64,000 nucleotides of DNA, from positions 62,001-126,000 of IMG/VR virus record IMGVR_UViG_3300023174_000039; one strand, 5' to 3'. A program made the translations under genes and the position numbers. The notes beneath the pieces were generated by a model. The model was given only the letters and a program-made list of their open reading frames with translations. It was not told the DNA's origin and did not search any database. Positions 25,811 through 34,495 of the stretch are shown piece after piece; the stretch's first letter is position 1, and each line of letters starts with the position of its first letter. The stretch is from a virus.

Positions 25811-25951
25811 ATGAGTTGGTTCAAAAGAAAACCGCATTTAAAAGCGCCGCCACAACAGCACCCGCATCACATCAGTCCAGCCACTGCAAAAGCACTGGAA
25901 AAAGCCAAAGAATCTGCGCCAAAAAAACAACCCGCCCCACCCGCTAAATAA
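25811..25951 (+). CDS. 46-residue basic, Pro/His-rich protein
   Basis: A short frame with an excellent AGGAGG site seven bases before ATG. It begins MSWFKRKPH and continues Pro/His/Lys-rich with one short helix. Small 'SWFKR' proteins are familiar from T4-like phages. The strong ribosome-binding site is the main evidence that it is real. Confidence 0.65.
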   Translation: MSWFKRKPHLKAPPQQHPHHISPATAKALEKAKESAPKKQPAPPAK

Positions 25952-25971
25952 TTGATTAACAGGGGTCCAGA

Positions 25972-26832
25972 GTGAAAATAGCACGAGTTTTAATGGTCGG
26001 GGCACACCGCATTGGTGCCGCATGTTTGAGTCTGCAGTTTGATCATAATCTTAATAAATTTGACAAGACTTATGTGGTATGTCCACTTCCTGGCGATCGA
26101 CTACAAAAAGTATTTGAAAAATACAACATTGACACCCAAGGATTTGAATATATCAATGACTATGACCTAGTGAAAGAATTTCCTTTGATTTCCAATTGGT
26201 ATCTCACAGGAGAGTATCGTGGCACTTGGTTGATACAGCAGGCCATGAAGTTTTACATGCTTGATAAAATTGATGCAGATGTGGTATTCATCCACGATGC
26301 TGATAGTTTTTGTGTTGAGCCCTATGAGTGCGTGGTAGATGATAAATTAAATTTGTTTTATCTGCCAGAAACCACACATGCCTGGGAATACTACCGAGCA
26401 TTTGAGAATGTAACAGGATTGTCGAGACAGAGTACGGACTGTTATATTACAGAAATGATGCCAGTTTTTAAACATGACTGGAACAATTTAAAAACACTGA
26501 TTGCCAGCAAGTTTGACCAACCTTGGTCCAATGTGTTGATTGAGCAAACCCCTTGGGATCATGTGGGCAACATCAAATGGTTCAGCGAGTATGAATTCTT
26601 GGGCAACTGGACCACTAGTCAACACAGCGATTATATTCGAACTCAACAACACAGATACGATTATAAAAAGCTAGAAGATCTTACCTATCAAGATTTCCCT
26701 ACCGGCATCAACTGTGTGAGTGATAAAAACCCATTTGGTAATATATTACCTTTTGATTATGGCACCGATTCAGTGATGAACTTGGATACCGTGCTGGATC
26801 GTTTACAGCGCCTGGGCATATTACCTGATTAA
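25972..26832 (+). CDS. DUF6492-like glycosyltransferase
   Basis: 286 residues from a GTG start. The features match DUF6492 proteins, a GT-A-like family: GEYRGTWLIQQAMKF, a D-x-D motif in FIHDADSF for metal and sugar-nucleotide binding, then a CYITEMMPVF segment and NVLIEQTPWDH. It opens a cluster of sugar-modifying genes. The acceptor is unknown; surface glycan or phage DNA/virion decoration are possible. The 3' end overlaps the converging minus-strand gene by 12 bases. Confidence 0.78.
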   Translation: MKIARVLMVGAHRIGAACLSLQFDHNLNKFDKTYVVCPLPGDRLQKVFEKYNIDTQGFEYINDYDLVKEFPLISNWYLTGEYRGTWLIQQAMKFYMLDKIDADVVFIHDADSFCVEPYECVVDDKLNLFYLPETTHAWEYYRAFENVTGLSRQSTDCYITEMMPVFKHDWNNLKTLIASKFDQPWSNVLIEQTPWDHVGNIKWFSEYEFLGNWTTSQHSDYIRTQQHRYDYKKLEDLTYQDFPTGINCVSDKNPFGNILPFDYGTDSVMNLDTVLDRLQRLGILPD

Positions 26833-28122
26833 CTGCTCAACCTCGTCCTGGTGTTGCATGCTTTCAAGTAATATTGCATCAGCCAATTTGAATTTTTCTG
26901 GACTATGAGTCCATGCCTGCCGAAACTCCAGCCAGTAACGCCCAGTTTTGTATTGTTCAATGATACTCAGTCCACGATTCAGGTTGTTGATAAATTCATC
27001 AAATATACTCTGTTGCCATCGATCACTGAAAAATAATTTTTTATTGTAATCAGCAATCTCATACAGGCGGTGCCACAGCTGATGTTTTTGCTCTAGCGGC
27101 AACTGACTAATTCTTTTCATTTCGGCACATATGCTGGCTAACCGTTTTGCAGGATCTTGAATGGCATCGTAGCTTTCGTCAATCATGCCAGCAAATGTTT
27201 TAAATCCATAGTTTCTAAGATATTGCAAACTACCTGCTGTGGCAGCCAATATAAATGGTCGTCCACATGCAATTGGCCGCAAGGACTTTTCGGTCAGGTG
27301 CCATCGTGCATCGTCAAACAATGTTTCTAGTACTACTTCTATAGCAGTAGTGCTATAGTCCAGAGTGGTGTAATCTGCGCTGGCAGTGGCGTCAACTTTG
27401 CATGGTTCAAAATAATTTTCCAAGTCTCTAGATTGTACAGTGAAGTCTGAGTTTTTGGGCTGAAAGGTAGTATAGTGCCCACTCTCACAATGTGAATTAA
27501 ATGTCATTTGACATTGATGTTGTAAATTGTGTTCTACCAACAGTTCGGTAAATTTCAGTCTATATTCCCGGGTACCGGACCAGGCACGATTGTACACTAA
27601 AAAATCTTTTTTGATTTGATTAAAGTTTGGCACCAGTCCGTAATCATTGGGTGCGTATCGATACCAGTCTGCGGCAATGGCAGCATGTGCCCACCAATAT
27701 ACTCCGACAAAATCTGCATTTTCGTACTGTGTTAGATTACTACTGTTCTGTTCACTGTGTACCAGCAACGTTTTATCATACACACTGTGTCTGGTGCCAA
27801 TGATTGAACGGAGATTTTGGTCAGTGACTAGTTTTTTTATTCTAGTCATGTTGTCCGGGTTATTGGCTATAGAGGGTGCATGCTTGACAAAATAATCCAT
27901 CATGATGTCATGTGTGTATTGATCAAAAAACAGCGGCTCTTGATCATGACACAATGCACCAGGCTTTTCAATCTGATGCCGCCATCCGTGCTGTTTAAAA
28001 TTGTACAAGGGCAACAGATCTACCAGATTTTTTGAGCCATGGGGATAGAAGCGATAAATTAATATGTCATGGTTGCATAAACCGTCTAAGTGATTGTATA
28101 ATCTATCTAAAGGAACACTCAT
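26821..28122 (-). CDS. Putative glycosyltransferase (fucosyltransferase/exostosin-like C-terminus)
   Basis: 433 residues from ATG 28122; the open frame extends upstream but lies inside the divergent dehydrogenase gene. Residues ~300-375 contain LTEKSLRPIACGRPFI and LRNYGFKTFAGMIDESYD, the pattern of the nucleotide-sugar-binding lobe in alpha-1,3-fucosyltransferase-like and related GT-B enzymes. The N-terminal half is unrecognised, with many Tyr and Trp. Its start codon lies three bases from that of the divergent dehydrogenase. Confidence 0.7.
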   Translation of the reverse strand: MSVPLDRLYNHLDGLCNHDILIYRFYPHGSKNLVDLLPLYNFKQHGWRHQIEKPGALCHDQEPLFFDQYTHDIMMDYFVKHAPSIANNPDNMTRIKKLVTDQNLRSIIGTRHSVYDKTLLVHSEQNSSNLTQYENADFVGVYWWAHAAIAADWYRYAPNDYGLVPNFNQIKKDFLVYNRAWSGTREYRLKFTELLVEHNLQHQCQMTFNSHCESGHYTTFQPKNSDFTVQSRDLENYFEPCKVDATASADYTTLDYSTTAIEVVLETLFDDARWHLTEKSLRPIACGRPFILAATAGSLQYLRNYGFKTFAGMIDESYDAIQDPAKRLASICAEMKRISQLPLEQKHQLWHRLYEIADYNKKLFFSDRWQQSIFDEFINNLNRGLSIIEQYKTGRYWLEFRQAWTHSPEKFKLADAILLESMQHQDEVEQLIR

Positions 28123-28125
28123 AGT

Positions 28126-29364
28126 ATGAAAAAAATTGGATTTATTGGTATTGGTAAACTTGGCCTTGATTGCGCTGAAGTTATGGCAGAGAAGCACATG
28201 GTGCGGGGTTATGATATTTACCCACGTACCAGTGACACTGTAAAAGTTTGTGGCATTGACGAGCTGGTAAAAATGAGCGAATGGATCTTTATTGCTGTGC
28301 CAACCCCGCATGCAGAAGGATACGATGGATCCGTGCCATCAAGCCACATGACTCCCCGAGACTTTGGACATGATGCTGTGATTGATGCCATCAATAAAAT
28401 CAATCAACATGCTCAGACCAGCAAGAAGGTTGTGCTTATCTCTACTGTGCTACCAGGCACCACACGTGCCAAGTTTGTTACATTGCTGGACAAGAAACAT
28501 CAGTTCCTGTATAACCCTTATCTAATTGCCATGGGCAGTGTGAAGTGGGATATGGCCAATCCAGAGATGGTCATCATTGGCACCGAAGATGGTGAACTCA
28601 CAGGCATTGCTGGCGAACTGATTGAATTGTACAAGACCATCATGAACAACGATCCTCGTTATGAGATTGGCACATGGGACGAATGTGAAGCCATCAAGAT
28701 CTTCTATAACACATACATTTCTGCCAAGGTTGGCATTGTGAACATGATCCAGGACTTTGCCATGAAGATTGGCAACATCAATGTTGATGTTGTTACCAAT
28801 GCCCTGGCACGAAGCACCATGCGATTGCAAGGTCCCAAATACATGACAGCAGGCATGGGAGATGCAGGTGCATGCCATCCACGAGATAATATTGCCCTGC
28901 GTTGGTTGGCAGAACACTACGAAGTGGGCTATGACCTGTTTGACACAATCATGCATGCTCGTGAAATACAGGCCAAGAATCTGGGCTTGTTCTTGGTTGA
29001 ACAAGCCCGAGCCACAGGATTACCAATTGTGATTCATGGCAAAGCCTACAAGCCCGACGTTGAATACTGTATTGGTTCATACTCTACCTTGGTTGGACAC
29101 TATGTAAAAGAAGCAGGCATGCCTGTGGTATATGTTGATCCGCTGGCAGACAACCAGGATGAAGTGGTTGCGGAAGTCACAGGACCTGCTGTGTTTTTAT
29201 GGGCACACAACCGCAAGATCACCTACGAGTACACAGGCGAACAACAAGACACACAGGCCTATTGTGATATCAAACCAGGTTCGGTTATTGTTGATCCTTG
29301 GCGTAAACTGGCATCTACCGCAGATTACCGAGTAGTACACTATGGCAACACACGTGGTCAGTAA
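28126..29364 (+). CDS. UDP-glucose/GDP-mannose dehydrogenase family protein
   Basis: 412 residues. The N-terminal Rossmann motif is GFIGIGKLG, followed by the strand IFIAVPTP typical of nucleotide-sugar dehydrogenases, VLISTVLPGTT, and the catalytic cysteine in DAGACHPRDN. A C-terminal nucleotide-sugar-binding domain follows (IHGKAYKPD). These enzymes oxidise UDP- or GDP-sugars to uronic acids using NAD. The active-site context differs from the usual GGSCFPKD, so substrate assignment is open. It is flanked by glycosyltransferases. Confidence 0.88.
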   Translation: MKKIGFIGIGKLGLDCAEVMAEKHMVRGYDIYPRTSDTVKVCGIDELVKMSEWIFIAVPTPHAEGYDGSVPSSHMTPRDFGHDAVIDAINKINQHAQTSKKVVLISTVLPGTTRAKFVTLLDKKHQFLYNPYLIAMGSVKWDMANPEMVIIGTEDGELTGIAGELIELYKTIMNNDPRYEIGTWDECEAIKIFYNTYISAKVGIVNMIQDFAMKIGNINVDVVTNALARSTMRLQGPKYMTAGMGDAGACHPRDNIALRWLAEHYEVGYDLFDTIMHAREIQAKNLGLFLVEQARATGLPIVIHGKAYKPDVEYCIGSYSTLVGHYVKEAGMPVVYVDPLADNQDEVVAEVTGPAVFLWAHNRKITYEYTGEQQDTQAYCDIKPGSVIVDPWRKLASTADYRVVHYGNTRGQ

Positions 29365-29860
29365 ATACAATCTTCCAGTATTCTGGAACGATGAGTACAA
29401 GACTCTTGACTATGTTCAAGAGCCTTTTAATGACCCTGTTAGTGTAGAACGTTGGCTTGAACAGGGCTACACCAACAAAATCACAGGCGATCTGTGCGAC
29501 ATGCGTCACCGTTTGCCCGTATGGACAGAAAGATTTATCAAAATTTATACTGAACTGGGATGGAAGGACATTGGACTTGCATTCTATCGCATGCCCACAG
29601 GAACAGTGATGCCGGTTCACAGTGACTTGTACAAACGCTATGTTGAACTGTTTGACTTGAAAGGCAAGGAACAGTCAATTCGCCGTGCGTTGGTTCTGAT
29701 GGAAGACTGGAAGTCGGGGCACTATCTTGAAGTCAATGGGCATCCTTATGTGAATTGGCAAGCAGGAACCACAGTGGAGTGGCAATATGATACTCCGCAC
29801 TCTGCAGCCAATATTGGTCTAGAAGATCGTTATACATTGCAAATTACTGGACACATATGA
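29342..29860 (+). CDS. 2-oxoglutarate/Fe(II) oxygenase-like protein
   Basis: 172 residues, overlapping the dehydrogenase by 23 bases. A double-stranded beta-helix core is visible with the iron ligands H-x-D in MPVHSDLYKRY and a distal His in DTPHSAANIG, followed by an Arg (DRYTLQITG) suited to bind 2-oxoglutarate. The spacing resembles Asp/Arg beta-hydroxylase-type oxygenases found in marine phages. It may hydroxylate a sugar, amino acid or protein in this cluster. The stop overlaps the next start. Confidence 0.78.
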   Translation: MATHVVSKYNLPVFWNDEYKTLDYVQEPFNDPVSVERWLEQGYTNKITGDLCDMRHRLPVWTERFIKIYTELGWKDIGLAFYRMPTGTVMPVHSDLYKRYVELFDLKGKEQSIRRALVLMEDWKSGHYLEVNGHPYVNWQAGTTVEWQYDTPHSAANIGLEDRYTLQITGHI

Positions 29861-30780
29861 TAAGTTCACACAATGAATGGGACCCATTAAAAAAGATTGT
29901 GGTAGGCACAGCTGATTATGCCAACTGGCCATTACACGATCCTGTTTTTTCAAAGGAAAGTGAAAAGACCAGCTGGAAAGAAACTCCAGTACCCAGTGGC
30001 CCTGTGCCACAATGGATCATTGATGAAGCCAACGAAGACCTTGACGGCCTGGCCAAGATTTTAACAGATCAGGGTGTGGAAGTTGTGCGCCCAGAACCCT
30101 TGAACTTTCAAACACACGATGGCATGTACAATTACTGTCCCAGAGATAGATTGTTGATTGTTGGGGACAAGGTCATTGATACTGCCATGATGTATCCCTG
30201 CAGAGACATGGAACTACAATGCTATCACGAAATACTTGGAGATGCAGAAGTAATCACCATGCCTAGAGATCAAGGTCTTGTGCTAGATGCAGCCAACATA
30301 CTACGTCTTGGACCCAATAAGATGTTGTACTTGGAAAGCGCAAGCGGCAACAAAGCTGCCTACTATTGGTTGTTGGCCAACTTACCTCCCACCACCAGCA
30401 TTGAGCTGTGTAATTTTTACGCTGGAGTACACATTGATTCGACCATTGTGCCCTTGCGTGAAGGTGTTGTCATGTTGAATGCCAGCCGTGTGAGTTTTGA
30501 CAACGTTCCTCGAGCATTTGACGGCTGGCAAAAGATCTGGGTTCGTGACGTGGTAGCACAAGGATTTCATGAATACCCTTATGCATCAAAATGGATTGCA
30601 ATGAACCTGTTGGTAGTGGACCCAGAAACTGTTATAGTGGACCGGCACCAAACCGAATTGATCAAAACCTTGGAAAGTTACCGATTCCGAGTAATTCCGC
30701 ACGAATTACGTCATAGTAGGACCTTGGGCGGTGGATTTCATTGTGTTACATTAGACCTAATTCGGCAAGCAAGAAGTTGA
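29857..30780 (+). CDS. Glycine amidinotransferase-like enzyme
   Basis: 307 residues of the amidinotransferase (pentein) fold: SHNEWDPLKKIVVG at the start, PRDRLLIVGD with catalytic Asp-region residues, GVHIDSTIVPL with the catalytic His, and GGGFHCVTLD with the nucleophilic Cys near the end. Members transfer the amidino group of arginine to an amine acceptor such as glycine. Similar genes occur in marine T4-like phages. The stop codon TGA is part of the -35 box of the uvsE promoter. Confidence 0.88.
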   Translation: MISSHNEWDPLKKIVVGTADYANWPLHDPVFSKESEKTSWKETPVPSGPVPQWIIDEANEDLDGLAKILTDQGVEVVRPEPLNFQTHDGMYNYCPRDRLLIVGDKVIDTAMMYPCRDMELQCYHEILGDAEVITMPRDQGLVLDAANILRLGPNKMLYLESASGNKAAYYWLLANLPPTTSIELCNFYAGVHIDSTIVPLREGVVMLNASRVSFDNVPRAFDGWQKIWVRDVVAQGFHEYPYASKWIAMNLLVVDPETVIVDRHQTELIKTLESYRFRVIPHELRHSRTLGGGFHCVTLDLIRQARS

Positions 30781-30805
30781 CTTTTTGCACAATTGAGTAT
30801 ATAAT
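30777..30805 (+). promoter_or_regulatory. Promoter of uvsE, predicting a leaderless mRNA
   Basis: TTGACT, 17-base spacer, TATAAT. The -10 box ends six bases before the uvsE ATG, so transcription should begin at or next to the start codon. There is no ribosome-binding site in between. Confidence 0.85.
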
Positions 30806-30811
30806 ACTCAT

Positions 30812-31840
30812 ATGAACACACGAATTGGCTTTTGTTGCAAGTGGCTTAATGATCCGTACGAATGTGGCGGCATGAAAGTTAACGCAGTGGACCGTGACCT
30901 AAACGGCAGATCAACTACCATGAGATGGCTTCGCGAACATGCGTCCGAAGCCGACCAGCGTCAATGGGACATCATGAATCACAATGCGTCAGCGGCTGTG
31001 AGAATGATTGAACGTGTGGCCACACTACCGCCTGAACGTAGAATGGTACGACTTGGCTCAGAAATGCTACAAGGCTACACCGAACCCAACTGGATTGCTT
31101 GGTGGCAACGTCAGGAAATACAAGATCACTGTGCAAAGATCTTTGCTCCAATTGGTGAAGCCGCACGTAAATATGGTGTGCGTTTGAGCTTTCATCCTGG
31201 CCAGTTTTGTGTGCTAGCAAGCGAAGCAGATGAAATTGTAGAACGTAGCATACTGGAATTTGAATATCACGTGGATATGGCACGTTGGATGGGTTATGGT
31301 AGCACATGGCATGACAACGGGTTCAAGATCAACGTACACTTGAGCGGTAAAGGTGGACCCGCTAAATTCTTGCGTACCTTGGGTAGACTCAGTCCCGAAG
31401 CAAGAAACTTAATTACCATCGAGAATGATGAGATGACAAATGGACTTGACACTACTTTGGCTGTGGCTCAGCATGTGGCTCTTGTATTGGACCTACACCA
31501 CCACTGGATTAACTCGGGGGAATACATCTCCGCGCAGGACAGTCGTGTCCAGCGGGTTATTGACTCTTGGCGCGGCGCTCGTCCTGCACTTCATTACAGT
31601 GTTAGTCGCGAGGACCTTTTGGTTGACCATGACCGAGGAACTAGACCCGATCTTGCTGAACTTCTTGCTAGAGGTTATAAGAAACAGAAACTTCGAGCAC
31701 ACAGCGACTTCTATTGGAATGACGCTGTGACCGACTGGGCATTGACTTTTGCTGATGCATTTGATATTCAATGCGAAGCCAAAGGCAAAAACCTTGCCAG
31801 TGAACAAGTTTATGAACAATATATTTCTCAGCACTCTTGA
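30812..31840 (+). CDS. uvsE: UV damage endonuclease UvsE/UVDE
   Basis: 342 residues of the TIM-barrel UVDE family, which nicks DNA 5' of cyclobutane dimers and 6-4 photoproducts. Metal-ligand motifs are seen in order: LSFHPGQF, the later FEYHVDMARW, IENDE, DLHHHWIN and LRAHSDFYW. The start MNTRIGFCCKW is characteristic. A consensus promoter directly abuts the ATG. A repair enzyme of this kind suits a phage of sunlit water. The end overlaps a small membrane protein gene. Confidence 0.94.
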   Translation: MNTRIGFCCKWLNDPYECGGMKVNAVDRDLNGRSTTMRWLREHASEADQRQWDIMNHNASAAVRMIERVATLPPERRMVRLGSEMLQGYTEPNWIAWWQRQEIQDHCAKIFAPIGEAARKYGVRLSFHPGQFCVLASEADEIVERSILEFEYHVDMARWMGYGSTWHDNGFKINVHLSGKGGPAKFLRTLGRLSPEARNLITIENDEMTNGLDTTLAVAQHVALVLDLHHHWINSGEYISAQDSRVQRVIDSWRGARPALHYSVSREDLLVDHDRGTRPDLAELLARGYKKQKLRAHSDFYWNDAVTDWALTFADAFDIQCEAKGKNLASEQVYEQYISQHS

Positions 31841-32099
31841 ATGGATACGTGATGATTTTAAGTCTCACCCAGTTCGCTTTGTTGTTGAGCTTGTTGCTTG
31901 GGCTACTAGTGTTGGTTGCAGTATTACTATGGCACTCACAGTCCCCAATCCACCGCTTCTTGCTATGTATCCTGTTTGGATCTCTGGCTGTGCCATGTAT
32001 GCTTGGGCTAGTTGGTCTAGGAAATCTTTTGGCATGCTGGCTAACTATCTACTGTTGACCACCATTGACAGTGTGGGCTTGGCACGAATGTTAACCTAG
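31812..32099 (+). CDS. Conserved phage membrane protein
   Basis: 95 residues from ATG 31812, overlapping uvsE by 29 bases. After a basic amphipathic start (WIRDDFKSHPVRF) there are two or three membrane segments, with PNPPLLAMYPVWISGCAMYAW in the centre and KSFGMLANYLLL near the end. I recall close relatives in T4-like cyanophages, without a known function. Confidence 0.8.
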   Translation: MNNIFLSTLEWIRDDFKSHPVRFVVELVAWATSVGCSITMALTVPNPPLLAMYPVWISGCAMYAWASWSRKSFGMLANYLLLTTIDSVGLARMLT

Positions 32100-32118
32100 C
32101 ATGCAATAAATAGGTGTA

Positions 32119-32760
32119 ATGAAAACCATTGCCCTATTTGTACACCAACCCAAATGCTCTGTACAAAGTGCTAACGGAATTATCGAAGCATTGAGCCCGC
32201 ACTATCGATTCAAAATCTTTACCCGCCACGAAGTTGAGCGGGATTTTTTTGACGATGTGGATGCTGTTTGTTTCCCCGGTGGCATAGGCGATGCCAGCAG
32301 TTTTGATTACTTGACGCGAGAGAATATCACCAAGATTCAAGCCTTTGTGAGCACAGGCGGAGCATATATTGGCATCTGCATGGGTGCGTATTGGGCCAGC
32401 AGCAACTACTTTGACATACTCAAGCATGTTGATGCCAAACAGTACATGCGCAGACCCGGTACAGACACACGCCGACCACATGCTAAAAACATTGACATAA
32501 CCTGGAACAATGATCCAATGAAGATGTTTTGGTATGATGGGTGTGCTCTGGTTGGCGATGAGTCAAAGTTTACAACTGTGGCCCGCTATACAGGAAACAA
32601 CGACCCAATGGCCATCATACAAAACCGCATAGGACTAATAGGGTGTCATCCTGAAAGCACACCGCATTGGTATGAATCTTACAGTTGGATGCGTAGTCGA
32701 TATCATGATGGTTACCATCACGCATTATTATTAAATTTTGTCAACAGTTTATTAGTGTAA
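32119..32760 (+). CDS. Class I glutamine-amidotransferase-like (BPL_N) protein
   Basis: 213 residues. The fold is indicated by CFPGGIGDASSF, the nucleophile elbow GICMGAYWA with its Cys, and a later GCHPEST with the partner His. This matches the biotin-protein-ligase N-terminal (BPL_N) type. No separate synthase domain is attached. The substrate is unknown. The adjacent amidinotransferase and the later asparagine-synthase-like gene also handle nitrogen groups, but no pathway can be drawn. Confidence 0.78.
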   Translation: MKTIALFVHQPKCSVQSANGIIEALSPHYRFKIFTRHEVERDFFDDVDAVCFPGGIGDASSFDYLTRENITKIQAFVSTGGAYIGICMGAYWASSNYFDILKHVDAKQYMRRPGTDTRRPHAKNIDITWNNDPMKMFWYDGCALVGDESKFTTVARYTGNNDPMAIIQNRIGLIGCHPESTPHWYESYSWMRSRYHDGYHHALLLNFVNSLLV

Positions 32761-32793
32761 CAAAATTGTAATAGTCTTCGTCTTAAATACTTG

Positions 32794-33606
32794 ATGAAGA
32801 CATATCGCTCAATCTTTGTTAGTGATGTCCACCTTGGAACCAAAGATTGTCAAGCCGATCGTCTCAACAACTTTCTCAAACACAACTCCTGTGATACCTT
32901 ATACCTAGTAGGTGATATCATTGACGCCTGGCGCATACAACAAAACCGCTGGCGTTGGAAGCAGAGCCACACCAACGTTGTTCGTCGGGTGTTAGGTCAT
33001 GCCAAGCGTGGTACTAGAGTTGTTTATGTAGCAGGCAACCATGACGAGTTCCTGAGACCAATGATACCATATGGTTTCAGTTTTGGACTTGTAGAAATAC
33101 ACAATCAAATTGAACATATAGGTGCCGACGGCAAGCACTATCTAGTCACTCACGGCGACTTGTTTGATGGTATAACAAGACTGGCACCATGGATAGCATT
33201 CTTAGGAGACAAAGCGTATGACATCGTTCTTACTATCAACTCTAAGTACAATTGGTTACGTCATCGCATGGGTTTTGGGTACTTTAGCATTAGCCAGTTT
33301 CTTAAGCACCGAGTTAAAAAAGCTGTAGACTTTATGTTCAAGTTTGAAGAAAATCTAGCAAACTATTGCAAGAAGCGTGGGTACGATGGAGTAATCTGTG
33401 GACACATACATCATGCAGAAATAAAAGAAATCAACGGTGTTATGTATATGAACGACGGAGACTGGGTTGAATCGTGTACTGCCTTAGTAGAACACTGGGA
33501 CGGACATTGGGAAATAATTACCTGGACCAAGGAGACAGACAATGTGGGTATTGATACTACTGGCAGTTCACTTAAACGACTCAAAAGACGTGCCGGGCCG
33601 AATTGA
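32794..33606 (+). CDS. LpxH-like UDP-2,3-diacylglucosamine diphosphatase family protein
   Basis: 270 residues from ATG 32794. Metallophosphoesterase ligands are SDVHLGTKD, LVGDIIDAW, AGNHDEF, THGDLFDG and CGHIHHA, in the wording typical of LpxH-like family proteins. LpxH makes lipid X for lipid A, but this phage relative may act on another pyrophosphate. The C-terminal ~40 residues are Lys/Arg-rich. A small gene begins within its 3' end in another frame. Confidence 0.84.
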   Translation: MKTYRSIFVSDVHLGTKDCQADRLNNFLKHNSCDTLYLVGDIIDAWRIQQNRWRWKQSHTNVVRRVLGHAKRGTRVVYVAGNHDEFLRPMIPYGFSFGLVEIHNQIEHIGADGKHYLVTHGDLFDGITRLAPWIAFLGDKAYDIVLTINSKYNWLRHRMGFGYFSISQFLKHRVKKAVDFMFKFEENLANYCKKRGYDGVICGHIHHAEIKEINGVMYMNDGDWVESCTALVEHWDGHWEIITWTKETDNVGIDTTGSSLKRLKRRAGPN

Positions 33607-33712
33607 ATTGCTATTTCAGGATCGCGCCACATGTGAACAAAGTCTGCAGAGCATGACATATTGGTTGAAGTTTAACCAATTCAAAATTGAAGGAAGGTGT
33701 GTGAAAAAATGA
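33542..33712 (+). CDS. 56-residue conserved phage protein, nested start
   Basis: The ATG at 33542 is preceded by AAGGAG and lies inside the last 65 bases of the LpxH-like gene in another frame. The frame ends with TGA at 33710, overlapping the next ATG (ATGA). The protein has a hydrophobic start (WVLILLAV), then DVPGRIELLF and a conserved MTYWLKFNQFKIEG stretch that I recall from T4-like phages. It explains the otherwise empty gap 33607-33708. Confidence 0.78.
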   Translation: MWVLILLAVHLNDSKDVPGRIELLFQDRATCEQSLQSMTYWLKFNQFKIEGRCVKK

Positions 33713-34419
33713 AACTCAGCGATAAAATTACTATTGTAGTACCTTGCAAGAATGAAGAAAACTATATTCATCATTTGTTGGATGCCTTGCGTGGCCAAGA
33801 CATTGGCAACACCAGAATCATCATAGCTGACTGTTCCACTGACGCAACTAGACAAGTGATACAAGATAATAGTGCAGGACTGAATGTTGAAATCATTGAT
33901 GGTGGTCCCGTGAGTATAGCCAAGAACCGCGGAGCAAGATTAGCAACCACTCCATACATCTTGTTTATTGATGCCGATGTACGCTTCTTTAAACCCACAG
34001 TTATTCAAGATGCTGTCAACGCCATTGAACAAAAGAACTTGGATTTAATAGGATTGAAAATTAAATGTTATGACCAAGATCCAAGAGCAAAGATAGGGTT
34101 TATTATTTTTAATACTATAAATCAAGCATTGAAATATTTCTCACCTTTTGCAGTTGGTGCATTCATGCTCACACGCAAAGATCGGTTTGAAGAATTTGGC
34201 GGTTTCCCTGAACAGCTTAGTACCTCTGAGGACTACTTCCTATCAAAGAAATACAATCCCAGAAAGTTTAAAATCATCCGACACCACCTTGGGCAAGACT
34301 CGCGCAGATTCAAGAAGATGGGATATTTAGGTATGGCCAAGTATTTGGTGAAAAATTTTGTCAATCGTAATAATCAAGCATATTGGCACAAATCAGATCA
34401 TAATCGTTACTGGATGTAA
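33709..34419 (+). CDS. Family 2 glycosyltransferase
   Basis: 236 residues from ATG 33709. The GT-A signature is ITIVVPCKNEENYI at the N-terminus, AKNRGARLATTPYILFIDADV with the D-x-D motif, and FEEFGGFPE before the acceptor region. GT2 enzymes transfer sugars from nucleotide donors onto glycans or lipids. A C-terminal basic, Tyr-rich tail follows. It is translationally coupled to the 56-residue gene, and completes the glycan cluster begun at 25972. Confidence 0.9.
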   Translation: MKLSDKITIVVPCKNEENYIHHLLDALRGQDIGNTRIIIADCSTDATRQVIQDNSAGLNVEIIDGGPVSIAKNRGARLATTPYILFIDADVRFFKPTVIQDAVNAIEQKNLDLIGLKIKCYDQDPRAKIGFIIFNTINQALKYFSPFAVGAFMLTRKDRFEEFGGFPEQLSTSEDYFLSKKYNPRKFKIIRHHLGQDSRRFKKMGYLGMAKYLVKNFVNRNNQAYWHKSDHNRYWM

Positions 34420-34495
34420 CATTACTGTAACTATCAATCACGTAAATAACACTGTACCATGTCGGTACGCACTCATAACACCTTAAGGAGAACCC

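Noticed and set aside
28123-28311. Upstream extension of the minus-strand glycosyltransferase to 28311
   Set aside because: It would lie wholly inside the divergent dehydrogenase gene and its sequence lacks protein-like pattern.
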